DNA of 64,000 bases. Origin: DASSNU01 sp035701265. GTDB taxonomy: Bacteria; Gemmatimonadota; Gemmatimonadetes; Gemmatimonadales; Gemmatimonadaceae. The position numbers and the translations under genes were made by a program. The notes beneath the pieces are model-generated. The model did not search any database. It was not told where the DNA came from and saw only the letters and a list, made by a program, of their open reading frames with translations. The stretch is from contig DASSNU010000009.1 of the NCBI GenBank assembly GCA_035701265.1, positions 1 through 64,000 on the forward strand. Reading direction: 5' to 3'. Positions 44,132 through 53,000 of the stretch are shown one piece after another (the stretch's first letter is position 1; the number at the start of each line of letters is the position of its first letter).

Positions 44132-44527
44132 ATGACACAGCACAACCCGACCGACCGGCAAGCGCTGGAAGCCATCATCGCTCGCGCCACGGTCGATCGT
44201 TCCTTCCGCCAGCAACTGATCACCGATCCGCGCCGAGCGATCCAGCAGGCGTTCGGGCTCGTGATCCCTCCCGAGTTCCGCATCCGGTTCATCGAGCGGG
44301 ATCCGGACCTCGATGCGCTCGTGGTCCTTCCGGACTTCCGTGCGGAAAACGACGAGCTCTCGGACACGGAGTTGGAAGCGGTGCTGGGCGGACACGTGGC
44401 GCACCACGCCGCCTGGTCCGATGCGGGCGGGGGAACGCATGGAGTCGCGGATGGCACTCGGGCGCATCGCGCCCCGCACGATTCGCATGGACACAGCGAG
44501 GGGGGAGGGCACCACGGGCACGAGTGA
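44132..44527 (+). CDS. NHLP-type RiPP precursor with His-rich, Cys-free core
   Basis: 131 residues. The leader (about 1-87) shows the nitrile-hydratase-alpha-like pattern: TDRQALEAIIARATVDRSFR, QQLITDPRRAIQQAFG, IRFIERDPDLDALVVLPDF, ending in ELSDTELEAVLGG, the double-glycine cut site. The predicted core of 44 residues starts HVAHHAAWSDAGGGTH and ends SEGGGHHGHE. It has 11 His, many Gly/Ala/Asp, four Ser/Thr-type residues and no Cys. No lanthionine can form within it. The His content suggests metal binding or His-based modification. GGAG is 7 bases before the ATG. First gene of the exporter operon. Confidence 0.85.
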   Translation: MTQHNPTDRQALEAIIARATVDRSFRQQLITDPRRAIQQAFGLVIPPEFRIRFIERDPDLDALVVLPDFRAENDELSDTELEAVLGGHVAHHAAWSDAGGGTHGVADGTRAHRAPHDSHGHSEGGGHHGHE

Positions 44528-44617
44528 GTTGCCGGAGCAGCACGTCCGGCCATCGTCCCACGAGAAACGGCAGCGCGGCACTGGATACACCAACGAGTAC
44601 GCGAGGGAGGGGGGCAC

Positions 44618-44803
44618 ATGAGCGATCCGCATCCGCGGTCCATCGAGGGATCGCCACCGAAGGCGCTGGCTGACGCGACGGAGCTCTCCGAGGACGACCT
44701 CGAGCACGTCGTCGGTGGGTTGGCGCGGGCCTGGTCGGAGCACGCGCGTGGGATGCCGGCGCTCGATGAGCCGGCGTGGACGGCACAGCCGATCGTCCTC
44801 TAG
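44618..44803 (+). CDS. Short double-glycine precursor peptide
   Basis: 61 residues, starting at an ATG behind GGAGGGGGG. Residues 1-34 end in ELSEDDLEHVVGG, a typical double-glycine leader end (ELS..DLE.V.GG), but without the long NHLP domain. The remaining 27 residues form the predicted core (LARAWSEHARGMPALDEPAW then TAQPIVL), with two Trp and no Cys. It sits between the His-rich NHLP precursor and the TolC gene, so the C39 exporter downstream probably processes it. Whether it is an antimicrobial, a signal or a second subunit is open. Confidence 0.75.
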   Translation: MSDPHPRSIEGSPPKALADATELSEDDLEHVVGGLARAWSEHARGMPALDEPAWTAQPIVL

Positions 44804-44818
44804 GGGAGCCGCGTCACC

Positions 44819-46366
44819 ATGCGTGCACCGATCGGCGGGGCGGGCGCTGGCCTGGCGCTCGGCATTCTGCTCTGCATCACGCCCGCGCGCTCCACGGCGC
44901 AGACGGCACCGTCTCCCCATCCGCTCACGCTGCAGGACGCGATCGCGATCGCGCTCGCGCGCAACCCCACCCTGCAGATCGGCCGGCGCCAGGTGGACGT
45001 TGGCCGCGGCGCGGTGCTCGCCGCGCAGGGAGAGTTCGACCCGCAGGTGGAGACATCGATCAGCAGAGACCGCTCCGAAGATCCCCAGCTCGGCGCAACG
45101 GGGGTCACCTCGGCGCTGACGAACAGCCTGACGTACAAGCTGGGGTTGACGAAGGAATTCCGATCCGGGCTCACCGTCACTCCGGAGGTTGGGCTGTCGC
45201 AGGTGGCGACCGTGACTCCGGCCGGACCGTCGACGAACAGCGCCAGCGTCGGGCTCACGCTCCTGGTGCCCCTGCTCGAGAACTGGCGCGGAGCGGTGGT
45301 GAGCGCCACGGAAGACGCGGCGTCGCGGGAGTACGACGCCACCATCTCGGACCTGCATCAGACGGCCGCGTCGAGCGTGCTCAACGCAGCGGTGGCGTAC
45401 TGGGGATATCTCGCGGCCGACCGGCGGTTGGACGTGTTCCGCTCGTCGGAATCGCGTGCACAGCAGTTGGTGGACGAGACCGAGCGGTTGGTGGCTGCCG
45501 ACGAACGTCCTGCGGGGGACATGAAGCAGCTGCGCGCCAATCTGGCGGCCAAGCGCGCGGCGCGCATCGCTGCCGAGCAGAGTCTGATCGAAGCGCGACA
45601 GCAGGTGGGGCTGGCGCTCGGGTTGGATCCGGACGCGATCGCCACGTTGTCGCTCCCCGCCACGCCCTTCCCCACGCTTCCGGACAGCGAGGTGGCATCG
45701 AGCGACACGACGTCGATCGCGCTCCGCATTGCCGCCGCCGTGCAGAGCCGCGCCGATGTCGCCGCTGCCAGGGAGCGTGAAGACGAAGCGCGCGTGCTGC
45801 GCGACGCGGCGCGCAACAGCCTCAAGCCGGGGCTCGACCTGGCGATCAGCGTCGGGTACCAGGGGTTGGAGCTGGGGCGCGGCGTCGATCAGCTCTTCAG
45901 CCCGCTCTATCGCAACGTCTCGGGGCTCAATCTCTCCGTCCAGCTCCGCTACGACTATCCGCTGAACAATCGCCGCGCGCTCGGCCAGGAGCTGCAGAAC
46001 GCCTCCGCCTACGCGCAGCAGCGCATCACGCGCGAAGACCTGGTGCGCCGCATCAGCACGGACGTGCTGGTCACCACGCAGGCGCTTCAGCACAGCAAGG
46101 CCGGACTGCTCGCGTCGCGCCAGGCCGTGACGCTGTCGGAGCAGTCGGTGGAGAACGAGAAGCAGAAGTTCCGCCTTGGCATGTCCACCCTGTTCGACGT
46201 GATCCTGGCGGAGGATGGGCTGACGAACGCCAGGCTGAGTGAGATCACCAGCGAGCAGAGCTACGCCGCCGCGATCGCGCGACTGCGCTTCGCGACGGGC
46301 ACGCTGGTACACGTGGACGGTCTGCACGTCGACGTCCGTGGCGACGAACTCGTGAGGGAGCCGTGA
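44819..46366 (+). CDS. TolC-family outer-membrane channel
   Basis: 515 residues. Signal peptide GLALGILLCITPARSTAQ, then two OEP repeats. The first begins LTLQDAIAIALARNPTLQIG; conserved signs of the second include LRYDYPLNNRRALGQELQNA and EKQKFRLGMSTLFDVILAED. Long helices separate them. It should form the outer-membrane exit duct for the HlyD-ABC exporter encoded directly downstream. Its stop overlaps the GTG of the HlyD gene (GTGA). A dedicated TolC within an NHLM locus shows that export across both membranes is intended. Confidence 0.9.
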   Translation: MRAPIGGAGAGLALGILLCITPARSTAQTAPSPHPLTLQDAIAIALARNPTLQIGRRQVDVGRGAVLAAQGEFDPQVETSISRDRSEDPQLGATGVTSALTNSLTYKLGLTKEFRSGLTVTPEVGLSQVATVTPAGPSTNSASVGLTLLVPLLENWRGAVVSATEDAASREYDATISDLHQTAASSVLNAAVAYWGYLAADRRLDVFRSSESRAQQLVDETERLVAADERPAGDMKQLRANLAAKRAARIAAEQSLIEARQQVGLALGLDPDAIATLSLPATPFPTLPDSEVASSDTTSIALRIAAAVQSRADVAAAREREDEARVLRDAARNSLKPGLDLAISVGYQGLELGRGVDQLFSPLYRNVSGLNLSVQLRYDYPLNNRRALGQELQNASAYAQQRITREDLVRRISTDVLVTTQALQHSKAGLLASRQAVTLSEQSVENEKQKFRLGMSTLFDVILAEDGLTNARLSEITSEQSYAAAIARLRFATGTLVHVDGLHVDVRGDELVREP

Positions 46367-47625
46367 ACGAGCAGAATCTCTTCCGCAAGGCGTCGCTGGA
46401 TCGACTCGCGTCGCCGGAGCAGCTCGATCAACTGATGCAGGTCACGACGCCGAAGGGGTGGGTCGCGCTGCTCGCCCTGGCCGCGCTCCTCGCGACGGCC
46501 ATCGTCTGGGGTGTGGTGGGGAGCATCCCGGAGCAAGTCTCCGGACAGGGCGTGCTGCTCAAGAGCGGCGGCGTGCTCGACATCGTCCCCTCGGCAGGCG
46601 GGCGCGTGAACGACGTGTCGGTGAGCGTGGGCGACGTCGTGCACGCGGGGCAAGTGGTGGCGCGCATCGCGCAGCCGGACCTCGTGGCGCAGCTCCAGCA
46701 GGCGCGCTCCGATCTGGCCGATCTCCGCGCGGCGTATGAGGACCTCGTGGAGTTCGGCAAGCGAGACCTCGCGCTGCAGACGCGATCGCTGGAACAGCAG
46801 CGCGAAGGCACCGAGCAGGCGATCGACGCCGCGCGGCAGAGCGCGCGCTGGCTGGCCGATCGCATGGAGGCGCAGGAGCAACTGGTGCAACAGGGGCTCA
46901 TCACGCGCTCCACGCTGCTCACCACGCGCGAGCAGTACAACGCCGCCACACAGAAGATCGATCAGGGGGAGAACACGCTCGCGCAGATCAAGGTCCAGCT
47001 GCTCGCGCTGCATAACGATCACCAGCAGAAGCTGGCGGACAGCGAGTTCCGGATCGACGACGCCACCCGACACGTCGCGCAGCTCGAGCAGGAGTTGAAG
47101 GAGAGCTCGGAGGTGGTGAGTCCGTACACCGGGCGCATCCTGGAGATCATGACGCAACAGGGGACCATCGTGGCGCGGGGCGAGCCGGTGATGAGTCTGG
47201 ATCTGACCGGGCGCAGCGTGAAGGACCTCGTGGCGGTGATCTACGTGCCCGCGCTCAGTGGAAAGCAGATCCGCGTGGGGATGCCCATCCAGATCGCGCC
47301 GACCACGGTCAAACCGGAGGAGTACGGCATGATGCTGGGGAAGGTGACCTACGTCTCCGATTTCCCGGCGACGCCCAAGGGGATGGCGCGCGTGCTCAAG
47401 AACGAGCAGCTGGTGACCGTGCTCTCGGGGAACGGCGCGCCGTACGAGGTGCACGCGGATCTCGTCGTCGACCCGAACACCGCCAGCCGCTACCGCTGGT
47501 CCTCATCCAAGGGACCGCCGATCCGGATCAGGAGCGGGACGCTGGCCGTCGCCAAGATCCAGGTGCGCGAGGAGCGCCCGCTTGGCATGGTCATCCCGCT
47601 GCTGCGCCGGTACACCGGCCTCTGA
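46363..47625 (+). CDS. NHLM bacteriocin-system HlyD-type secretion protein
   Basis: 420 residues from GTG. One membrane helix near the N-terminus (GWVALLALAALLATAIVWGV), a lipoyl/barrel-sandwich half (VLLKSGGVLDIVPSAGGRVN), a coiled-coil hairpin of about 150 residues (LVAQLQQARSDLADLRAAYE to AQLEQELKESSEV) and a beta-barrel C-terminal part (YTGRILEIMTQQGTIVARGE). The start NLFRKASLDRLASPEQLDQL is typical of the NHLM_micro_HlyD type. It bridges the inner-membrane ABC exporter to TolC. Coupled to the TolC gene. Confidence 0.92.
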   Translation: MNEQNLFRKASLDRLASPEQLDQLMQVTTPKGWVALLALAALLATAIVWGVVGSIPEQVSGQGVLLKSGGVLDIVPSAGGRVNDVSVSVGDVVHAGQVVARIAQPDLVAQLQQARSDLADLRAAYEDLVEFGKRDLALQTRSLEQQREGTEQAIDAARQSARWLADRMEAQEQLVQQGLITRSTLLTTREQYNAATQKIDQGENTLAQIKVQLLALHNDHQQKLADSEFRIDDATRHVAQLEQELKESSEVVSPYTGRILEIMTQQGTIVARGEPVMSLDLTGRSVKDLVAVIYVPALSGKQIRVGMPIQIAPTTVKPEEYGMMLGKVTYVSDFPATPKGMARVLKNEQLVTVLSGNGAPYEVHADLVVDPNTASRYRWSSSKGPPIRIRSGTLAVAKIQVREERPLGMVIPLLRRYTGL

Positions 47626-47680
47626 TGCGCCACCATCTCGCGATCGCTCTCGTGTCCTTCTCCCCTGCGCACCCGCTCAC

Positions 47681-49987
47681 ATGGTCACGCTGAACGCCGC
47701 TCACTGGCGGGCGGTCCGGAGCGCCATGCGCTTCGCGCCGCGCGTGGCCTCGCGCTTCACGTCCGGGGGGCGCGGCCCACGGCGCACGCGCGGCACGCCG
47801 CGCGCGAAGACGCCCACCGTGCTGCAGATGGAGGCGGTGGAGTGCGGCGCCGCCGCGCTCGCCATCATTCTGGGCTACTTCAAGCGCATCGTGCCGCTCG
47901 AGGAGTTGCGCGTGGCCTGCGGCGTCTCCCGCGATGGGAGCAAGGCGAGCAACGTGCTGCGCGCCGCGCGGACGTACGGCCTCGTGGCCAAGGGATACAA
48001 GCGCGAGCCGGCCCAGCTGCGCGACATGCCGATGCCGATGATCGTCCACTGGAACTTCAACCACTTCCTGGTGCTGGAGGGGTTCCGGAATGGGCGCGCC
48101 TACCTGAACGATCCCGCATCGGGACCCACGGTGGTGTCCGAAGCGGAGTTCGACGAGGCGTTCACCGGCGTGGCGCTCGTCTTCCAGCGCGGCCCGGACT
48201 TCGTACAGGGCGGCGAGGAGCCCAGCCTGCTGCGCGGCTTGCAGCGGCGCGTCGCCGGATCGAAGCTCGCGCTTACCTACATGATTCTGGCGGGGCTCGC
48301 GCTGCTCATCCCGGGACTCATCACGCCCACCTTCAGCAAGGTGTTCGTGGACAACGTCCTGGTGCGCGGACTGCGCGACTGGCTCACGCCGCTCCTCCTC
48401 ATCATGGGCGCCACCGTGCTGGTGCATTCGGCGCTCGTCTGGATCCAGCAGCACTACCTGTTGCGCTTCGAGACGAAGCTCGCCCTGGAGAGCTCGGGGC
48501 GATTCTTCTGGCACGTGCTCCGGCTGCCGGTGGCGTTCTTCACGCAGCGCTACGCCGGTGAGATCGGCAACCGTGTGGGGCTGAACGATCGCATCGCGCG
48601 GCTCCTTGCCGGCGATCTCGCGACGACGGTGCTCAACATCATGGTCATCGCGTTCTACGCGGTGCTCATGCTCCAGTACGATGTCGTGCTCACCGTCATT
48701 GGCGTCGCGACGGCGCTGCTCAACATGGCGGCGCTGCAGTACGTGTCGCGCCGGCGGACCGATCTCAACCGCCGGCTGCTGCAGGACCGTGGGAAAGCGA
48801 TGGGCACCGCCATGGGCGGGCTGCAGACCATCGAGACGCTCAAGGCCACCGGCACGGAATCGGATTTCTTCTCGCGCTGGGCTGGACAGCAAGCGAAAGT
48901 CGTGAACGCGTACCAGCGCCTCGAGCTCACCACGCAACTGCTGTCCGCCGTCCCGCCCGTTCTCCTCTCGCTGAACACCGCGCTCATTCTGGGCGTGGGC
49001 GGATTGCGGGTGATGGATGGACGCCTGAGCATGGGAATGCTCGTCGCCTTCCAGTCGCTCATGCTGCTCTTCCTCACGCCCATCAACCGCATGGTCGGGT
49101 TGGGCAGCACGCTGCAGGAAGTGAAGGGAGACATGGGACGGCTGGACGACGTGCTGCGCGCCGAGGCGGATGAAACCGCGGTGATCGCCGAGCCGGAGCC
49201 CGCTTCCGCAGACGAGTTGCCGGGCCCCGTCGCGGTGGAGAGCGAGGCTGGTGCGCCGGCCGTCAAGCTCTCGGGCTACCTCGAGCTGCGCGACGTGACC
49301 TTCGGGTACAGCCGGCTGGAAGCGCCGCTCATAGAAGGATTCGATCTCACGCTGAAGCCGGGGAACCGCGTGGCGCTCGTCGGGCGCTCCGGCTGCGGGA
49401 AGACGACCGTGGCCAAGCTGGTAGCCGGCCTGTACGAGCCGTGGCAGGGAGAGATCTTGTTCGATGGACGCCCGCGCCGCGAGATCTCGCGCAGTGTCAT
49501 GACGAACTCTCTGGCGCTCGTGGACCAGGACATCTTCCTCTTCGAGGGGACCATCCGCGAGAACGTCACGCTGTGGGACGCCACGGTGCCGGAAGCCGAT
49601 CTGCTCCAGGCGGCGCGCGACGCGTCGATTCACGAGGATGTGACCGCGCGCTCCGGCGGGTACGCGAGCCGCATCGGCGAGGGGGGGAGCAACTTCAGTG
49701 GGGGACAACGGCAGCGCCTCGAGATTGCCCGTGCACTCGCCGGCAATCCGTCCATCGTCGTGCTGGACGAAGCCACGAGCGCGCTCGACCCGGCCACGGA
49801 ACAGATCATCGATGAGCATCTCCGCCGCCGCGGGTGCACGTGCCTCATCATCGCGCACCGGCTGAGCACCATTCGCGACTGCGACGAGATCATCGTGCTC
49901 GATCATGGACACATCGCGCAACGCGGAACGCACGCCGAGCTGAGCGCGGTTCCGGGAGCGTACCGCGACCTCATCGCGTCGGAGTAG
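47681..49987 (+). CDS. NHLM exporter: C39 peptidase-ABC transporter
   Basis: 768 residues. N-terminal C39 cysteine peptidase: catalytic Cys in VLQMEAVECGAAALAII, His in VHWNFNHFLVLEG, Asp in AYLNDPASGP. It removes leaders after GG. A six-helix ABC exporter domain follows (about 190-480), then the ATPase: Walker A GRSGCGKTTVAK, Q-loop, signature SGGQRQRLEIARAL, Walker B IVVLDEATSALD, switch HRLSTI. ATG 47681 leaves a basic 40-residue extension before the peptidase; ATG 47726 is an alternative. It matures and exports the NHLP and short precursors, working with HlyD and TolC. Confidence 0.93.
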   Translation: MVTLNAAHWRAVRSAMRFAPRVASRFTSGGRGPRRTRGTPRAKTPTVLQMEAVECGAAALAIILGYFKRIVPLEELRVACGVSRDGSKASNVLRAARTYGLVAKGYKREPAQLRDMPMPMIVHWNFNHFLVLEGFRNGRAYLNDPASGPTVVSEAEFDEAFTGVALVFQRGPDFVQGGEEPSLLRGLQRRVAGSKLALTYMILAGLALLIPGLITPTFSKVFVDNVLVRGLRDWLTPLLLIMGATVLVHSALVWIQQHYLLRFETKLALESSGRFFWHVLRLPVAFFTQRYAGEIGNRVGLNDRIARLLAGDLATTVLNIMVIAFYAVLMLQYDVVLTVIGVATALLNMAALQYVSRRRTDLNRRLLQDRGKAMGTAMGGLQTIETLKATGTESDFFSRWAGQQAKVVNAYQRLELTTQLLSAVPPVLLSLNTALILGVGGLRVMDGRLSMGMLVAFQSLMLLFLTPINRMVGLGSTLQEVKGDMGRLDDVLRAEADETAVIAEPEPASADELPGPVAVESEAGAPAVKLSGYLELRDVTFGYSRLEAPLIEGFDLTLKPGNRVALVGRSGCGKTTVAKLVAGLYEPWQGEILFDGRPRREISRSVMTNSLALVDQDIFLFEGTIRENVTLWDATVPEADLLQAARDASIHEDVTARSGGYASRIGEGGSNFSGGQRQRLEIARALAGNPSIVVLDEATSALDPATEQIIDEHLRRRGCTCLIIAHRLSTIRDCDEIIVLDHGHIAQRGTHAELSAVPGAYRDLIASE

Positions 49988-49993
49988 CCGATC

Positions 49994-52960
49994 ATGACGG
50001 TAGACGGTTCCCTCCTCACACCATCGCCCGCAACCGCCGCCCTGCTCCCTGGCGTCGGCGCGGCTCACGACGTGGGGAGCGACAGGCCGTTCCTGCTGGA
50101 CGGCGACGCGCTCTGGCTGGTGGATGCCGGGCACGTCAACGTGTTCTCCGTTCCGGTGACCGACGGTCAGCCGGCCGGCAGCCGGGCATATCTCTTCCGC
50201 ATCACCGGCGGCCAGGCGCTCTTCGGCGTGGGGCAGGCCCACTCCGGACATTCGCGCGCGCTGCTCGCCGTGGGAACGAGCGGCACGCGGTTGCGTCGCA
50301 TCGCGCGCGACGAGGTCCGCGAGCTCGCCCGGCAGCCTGAGCACGCGGCCGTGGTGTCCGCACTGATCGAGAGTTGGGTGGAGGCGCTGTGCACCGGGAT
50401 CGCGCGCGGCGCCGCGCCCGTGCACTGCGCCGAGCTGGACCCGGGCGAGGTGGCGGTCCGCAAGCCGACGACCCTGCGGTCGCATCATCGCGTGTGCTGG
50501 TTCAAGCATCTCGAGGGGCACTCCCTGCTCTTCGGCAACGAAGCCCTTCGCGTGAACGGACAGGGATTCCTGCCGCTCTCGAAAGACGCCTGGATGGAGT
50601 CCCGCGAGCAGAGCCGGCTGCTGTTGGTGGAGACGACGTCGCTGCTTCGCACGGATGACGTGTGGCTCGGCCTGGATCGGCTCCACGCGATCGTGCTGCA
50701 GTGCGCCGCGATGCGCGTGGAGCACGCAGCGGCCGCCGAGCAGCTCCGGCTGCGCCGCCGGACGGAGATGCTGCGGACTGCGCTGCGCACATCCTGCCGC
50801 CGGCTGGCCGACACGATCGACACGCGCGCCATCGCACGTGGGGCGCCGCAGGCATCGGAGAGCACAGAGGGCGCGGACGCGCGCACGCGCGATCCGCTGC
50901 TCGATGCCTGCCGGCTGGTGGGACGTGCGCTGGCGATCGACATCCATCCCTACCGCGTTCGCCTTGGAGCCCCCGCGCCGAGCGACCCGCTCGCCGCCAT
51001 CGCGCGCGCGTCGCGCATCCGGTTGCGCCAAGTGATGCTGCGCGATGGATGGTGGGCGGAGGACAACGGACCGCTGCTCGCTGTCCGCACCGAGGACAGG
51101 CGCCCGGTGGCGCTGCTGGTCACGCCGGGGCGCGGATACACCATGCACGACACGGCGGAGGCGACGGACAGGGGACAGCGCGTCACGCCGGAGCTGGCCC
51201 ACACGCTCTCTCCCTTCGCCTACACGTTCTACCGCTCCTTCCCCGAAAAGGCGCTCTCGATCATGGACGTCGTGATCTTCGGCCTTCAGGGGCGCGCCCG
51301 CGACGTGGCGACGATCGTGCTCATGACCATCGGCGCCGCGCTGCTCGGCATGCTGCCGCCGATCGCCACGGGGGCGATCTTCAACGACGTGATCCCCGGG
51401 GCGGAGCGATCGCAACTGTTGCAGTTGACCCTGGTGCTCATCGTCTGCGCGGTGTCCGTGGCGCTGTTCGAGATCACGCGCAGCGTGGCGCTGCTCCGCA
51501 TCGAAGGCGTGATGGGGAACGCGGTGCAATCGGCCGTGTGGGACCGGCTGTTGAGTCTCCCCATGTCCTTCTTCCGCCCGTTCACCGCCGGCGAGCTGGC
51601 GGTGCGCGCCATGGGGATCGATGCCATCCGCCAGGTGATCTCCGGCTCGACCGTCACGGCCGTGGTGTCGGGGATCACGTCGATCGGCAACTTTCTGCTC
51701 CTCTTCCACTACAGCACCCACCTGGCGCTGTGGGCCTCGCTCATCATCGCGATCGCGCTCGCGATCTCGGTGCTCGGCGCGTATCTGCAGCTCTCGCATC
51801 AACGCGGCGTCTACGCCGTGCGGTCCAAGACGTCGGGGCTCGTGCTGCAACTGCTGTCGGGGATCACCAAGCTCCGCGTGGCGGGGGTGGAGGCACACGC
51901 GTTCGACAGTTGGGCCGCCCGCTTCAGCGCGCAGCGGCGCCTGCAATTCCGCGCGCGCGCCATCGGCAACTGGGTAGCCGCCGCGAACGCCGGCATCCCT
52001 ACCGCCGCGTACATCCTCATCTACTGGGCCGCGGTCCCGCTGGTCATGGTCGACCACACCATGCGGACCGGGGATTTCCTGGCGTTCATCTCGGCGTTCG
52101 CCACCAGCCTCACCGGTGTGGTCTCCGTCTCCACGGCGCTGCTCTCCATGTTGCTCACGGTGCCGCTGTACGAGCAGGCCAAGCCGATTCTCATCACGCC
52201 CCCCGAGGTGGACGGCGCCAAGGAAGACCCTGGCGATCTGTCGGGCGACATCGAGATCCAGCACGCCACCTTCCGCTATCAGGCGGACGGTCCACCCGTG
52301 CTCCGCGATCTCACCGTCCACATCACCCCGGGGGAGTTCCTGGCCATCGTCGGCCCCTCCGGCTCCGGAAAGTCCACCATCCTCCGGCTGCTCCTGGGCT
52401 TCGAGCACCTGGAGACCGGGTCCATCTACTACGACGGGCGCGACATCGGAGGGCTCGACATCCGCGCGGTGCGGCGTCAGATCGGCGTCGTTCTGCAGGG
52501 AAGTCGCCTCATGAGCGGCGACATCTTCACCAACATCGCCGGCTCGTCATCCATCACCATGGACGACGCATGGGAAGCGGCGCGGATGGCCGGCTTCGCG
52601 GACGACATCACCGCGATGCCGATGGGGATGCACACCGTCATCAGCGAAGGTGGCGGGACGCTCTCGGGGGGACAGCGCCAACTGCTCATGATCACGCGCG
52701 CGATCGTGCATCGCCCGCGCATCCTCCTCTTCGACGAAGCGACGAGCGCGCTGGACAACCGCACGCAGTCCATCGTGAGCGAGAGCCTCGAGCGGCTGCA
52801 TGCGACGCGCGTGGTCATCGCCCATCGATTGAGCACGATCGAGCATGCCGACCGGATCTGCGTCGTGCAGGCCGGTCAGATCCAGCAGAGCGGGACATAC
52901 GATGAGCTGATGCGGCAGAAGGGGCTGTTCGCCAAGCTGGCGCAACGGCAGCTCATGTGA
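49994..52960 (+). CDS. NHLM exporter: second ABC protein (ABC2 type)
   Basis: 988 residues. The N-terminal 430 or so residues are unlike a C39 peptidase: a small domain near 40-110 (DALWLVDAGHVNVFSVPVTD) resembling a cyclic-nucleotide-binding fold, then a long region found in NHLM_micro_ABC2 proteins (ending PYTHTLSPFAYTFY-like motif, here LAHTLSPFAYTFYRSFP). Six transmembrane helices follow (420-700), then the ATPase with GPSGSGKSTILR, LSGGQRQLLMITRAI and ILLFDEATSALD. GGAG in the end of the previous gene serves as ribosome site. The pair of ABC proteins is the standard NHLM arrangement; it may form a heteromer with the C39 protein. Confidence 0.92.
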   Translation: MTVDGSLLTPSPATAALLPGVGAAHDVGSDRPFLLDGDALWLVDAGHVNVFSVPVTDGQPAGSRAYLFRITGGQALFGVGQAHSGHSRALLAVGTSGTRLRRIARDEVRELARQPEHAAVVSALIESWVEALCTGIARGAAPVHCAELDPGEVAVRKPTTLRSHHRVCWFKHLEGHSLLFGNEALRVNGQGFLPLSKDAWMESREQSRLLLVETTSLLRTDDVWLGLDRLHAIVLQCAAMRVEHAAAAEQLRLRRRTEMLRTALRTSCRRLADTIDTRAIARGAPQASESTEGADARTRDPLLDACRLVGRALAIDIHPYRVRLGAPAPSDPLAAIARASRIRLRQVMLRDGWWAEDNGPLLAVRTEDRRPVALLVTPGRGYTMHDTAEATDRGQRVTPELAHTLSPFAYTFYRSFPEKALSIMDVVIFGLQGRARDVATIVLMTIGAALLGMLPPIATGAIFNDVIPGAERSQLLQLTLVLIVCAVSVALFEITRSVALLRIEGVMGNAVQSAVWDRLLSLPMSFFRPFTAGELAVRAMGIDAIRQVISGSTVTAVVSGITSIGNFLLLFHYSTHLALWASLIIAIALAISVLGAYLQLSHQRGVYAVRSKTSGLVLQLLSGITKLRVAGVEAHAFDSWAARFSAQRRLQFRARAIGNWVAAANAGIPTAAYILIYWAAVPLVMVDHTMRTGDFLAFISAFATSLTGVVSVSTALLSMLLTVPLYEQAKPILITPPEVDGAKEDPGDLSGDIEIQHATFRYQADGPPVLRDLTVHITPGEFLAIVGPSGSGKSTILRLLLGFEHLETGSIYYDGRDIGGLDIRAVRRQIGVVLQGSRLMSGDIFTNIAGSSSITMDDAWEAARMAGFADDITAMPMGMHTVISEGGGTLSGGQRQLLMITRAIVHRPRILLFDEATSALDNRTQSIVSESLERLHATRVVIAHRLSTIEHADRICVVQAGQIQQSGTYDELMRQKGLFAKLAQRQLM

Positions 52961-53000
52961 GCCGGGTATGCGTACCCTGTCGCACGACGCGGAGAACACC

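Noticed and set aside
47591..52408. A minus-strand open frame of about 1600 codons opposite the two NHLM ABC genes
   Set aside because: It is opposite genes with clear C39, Walker A/B and signature motifs; its product is a low-complexity Arg/His/Gly-rich string caused by high GC content.
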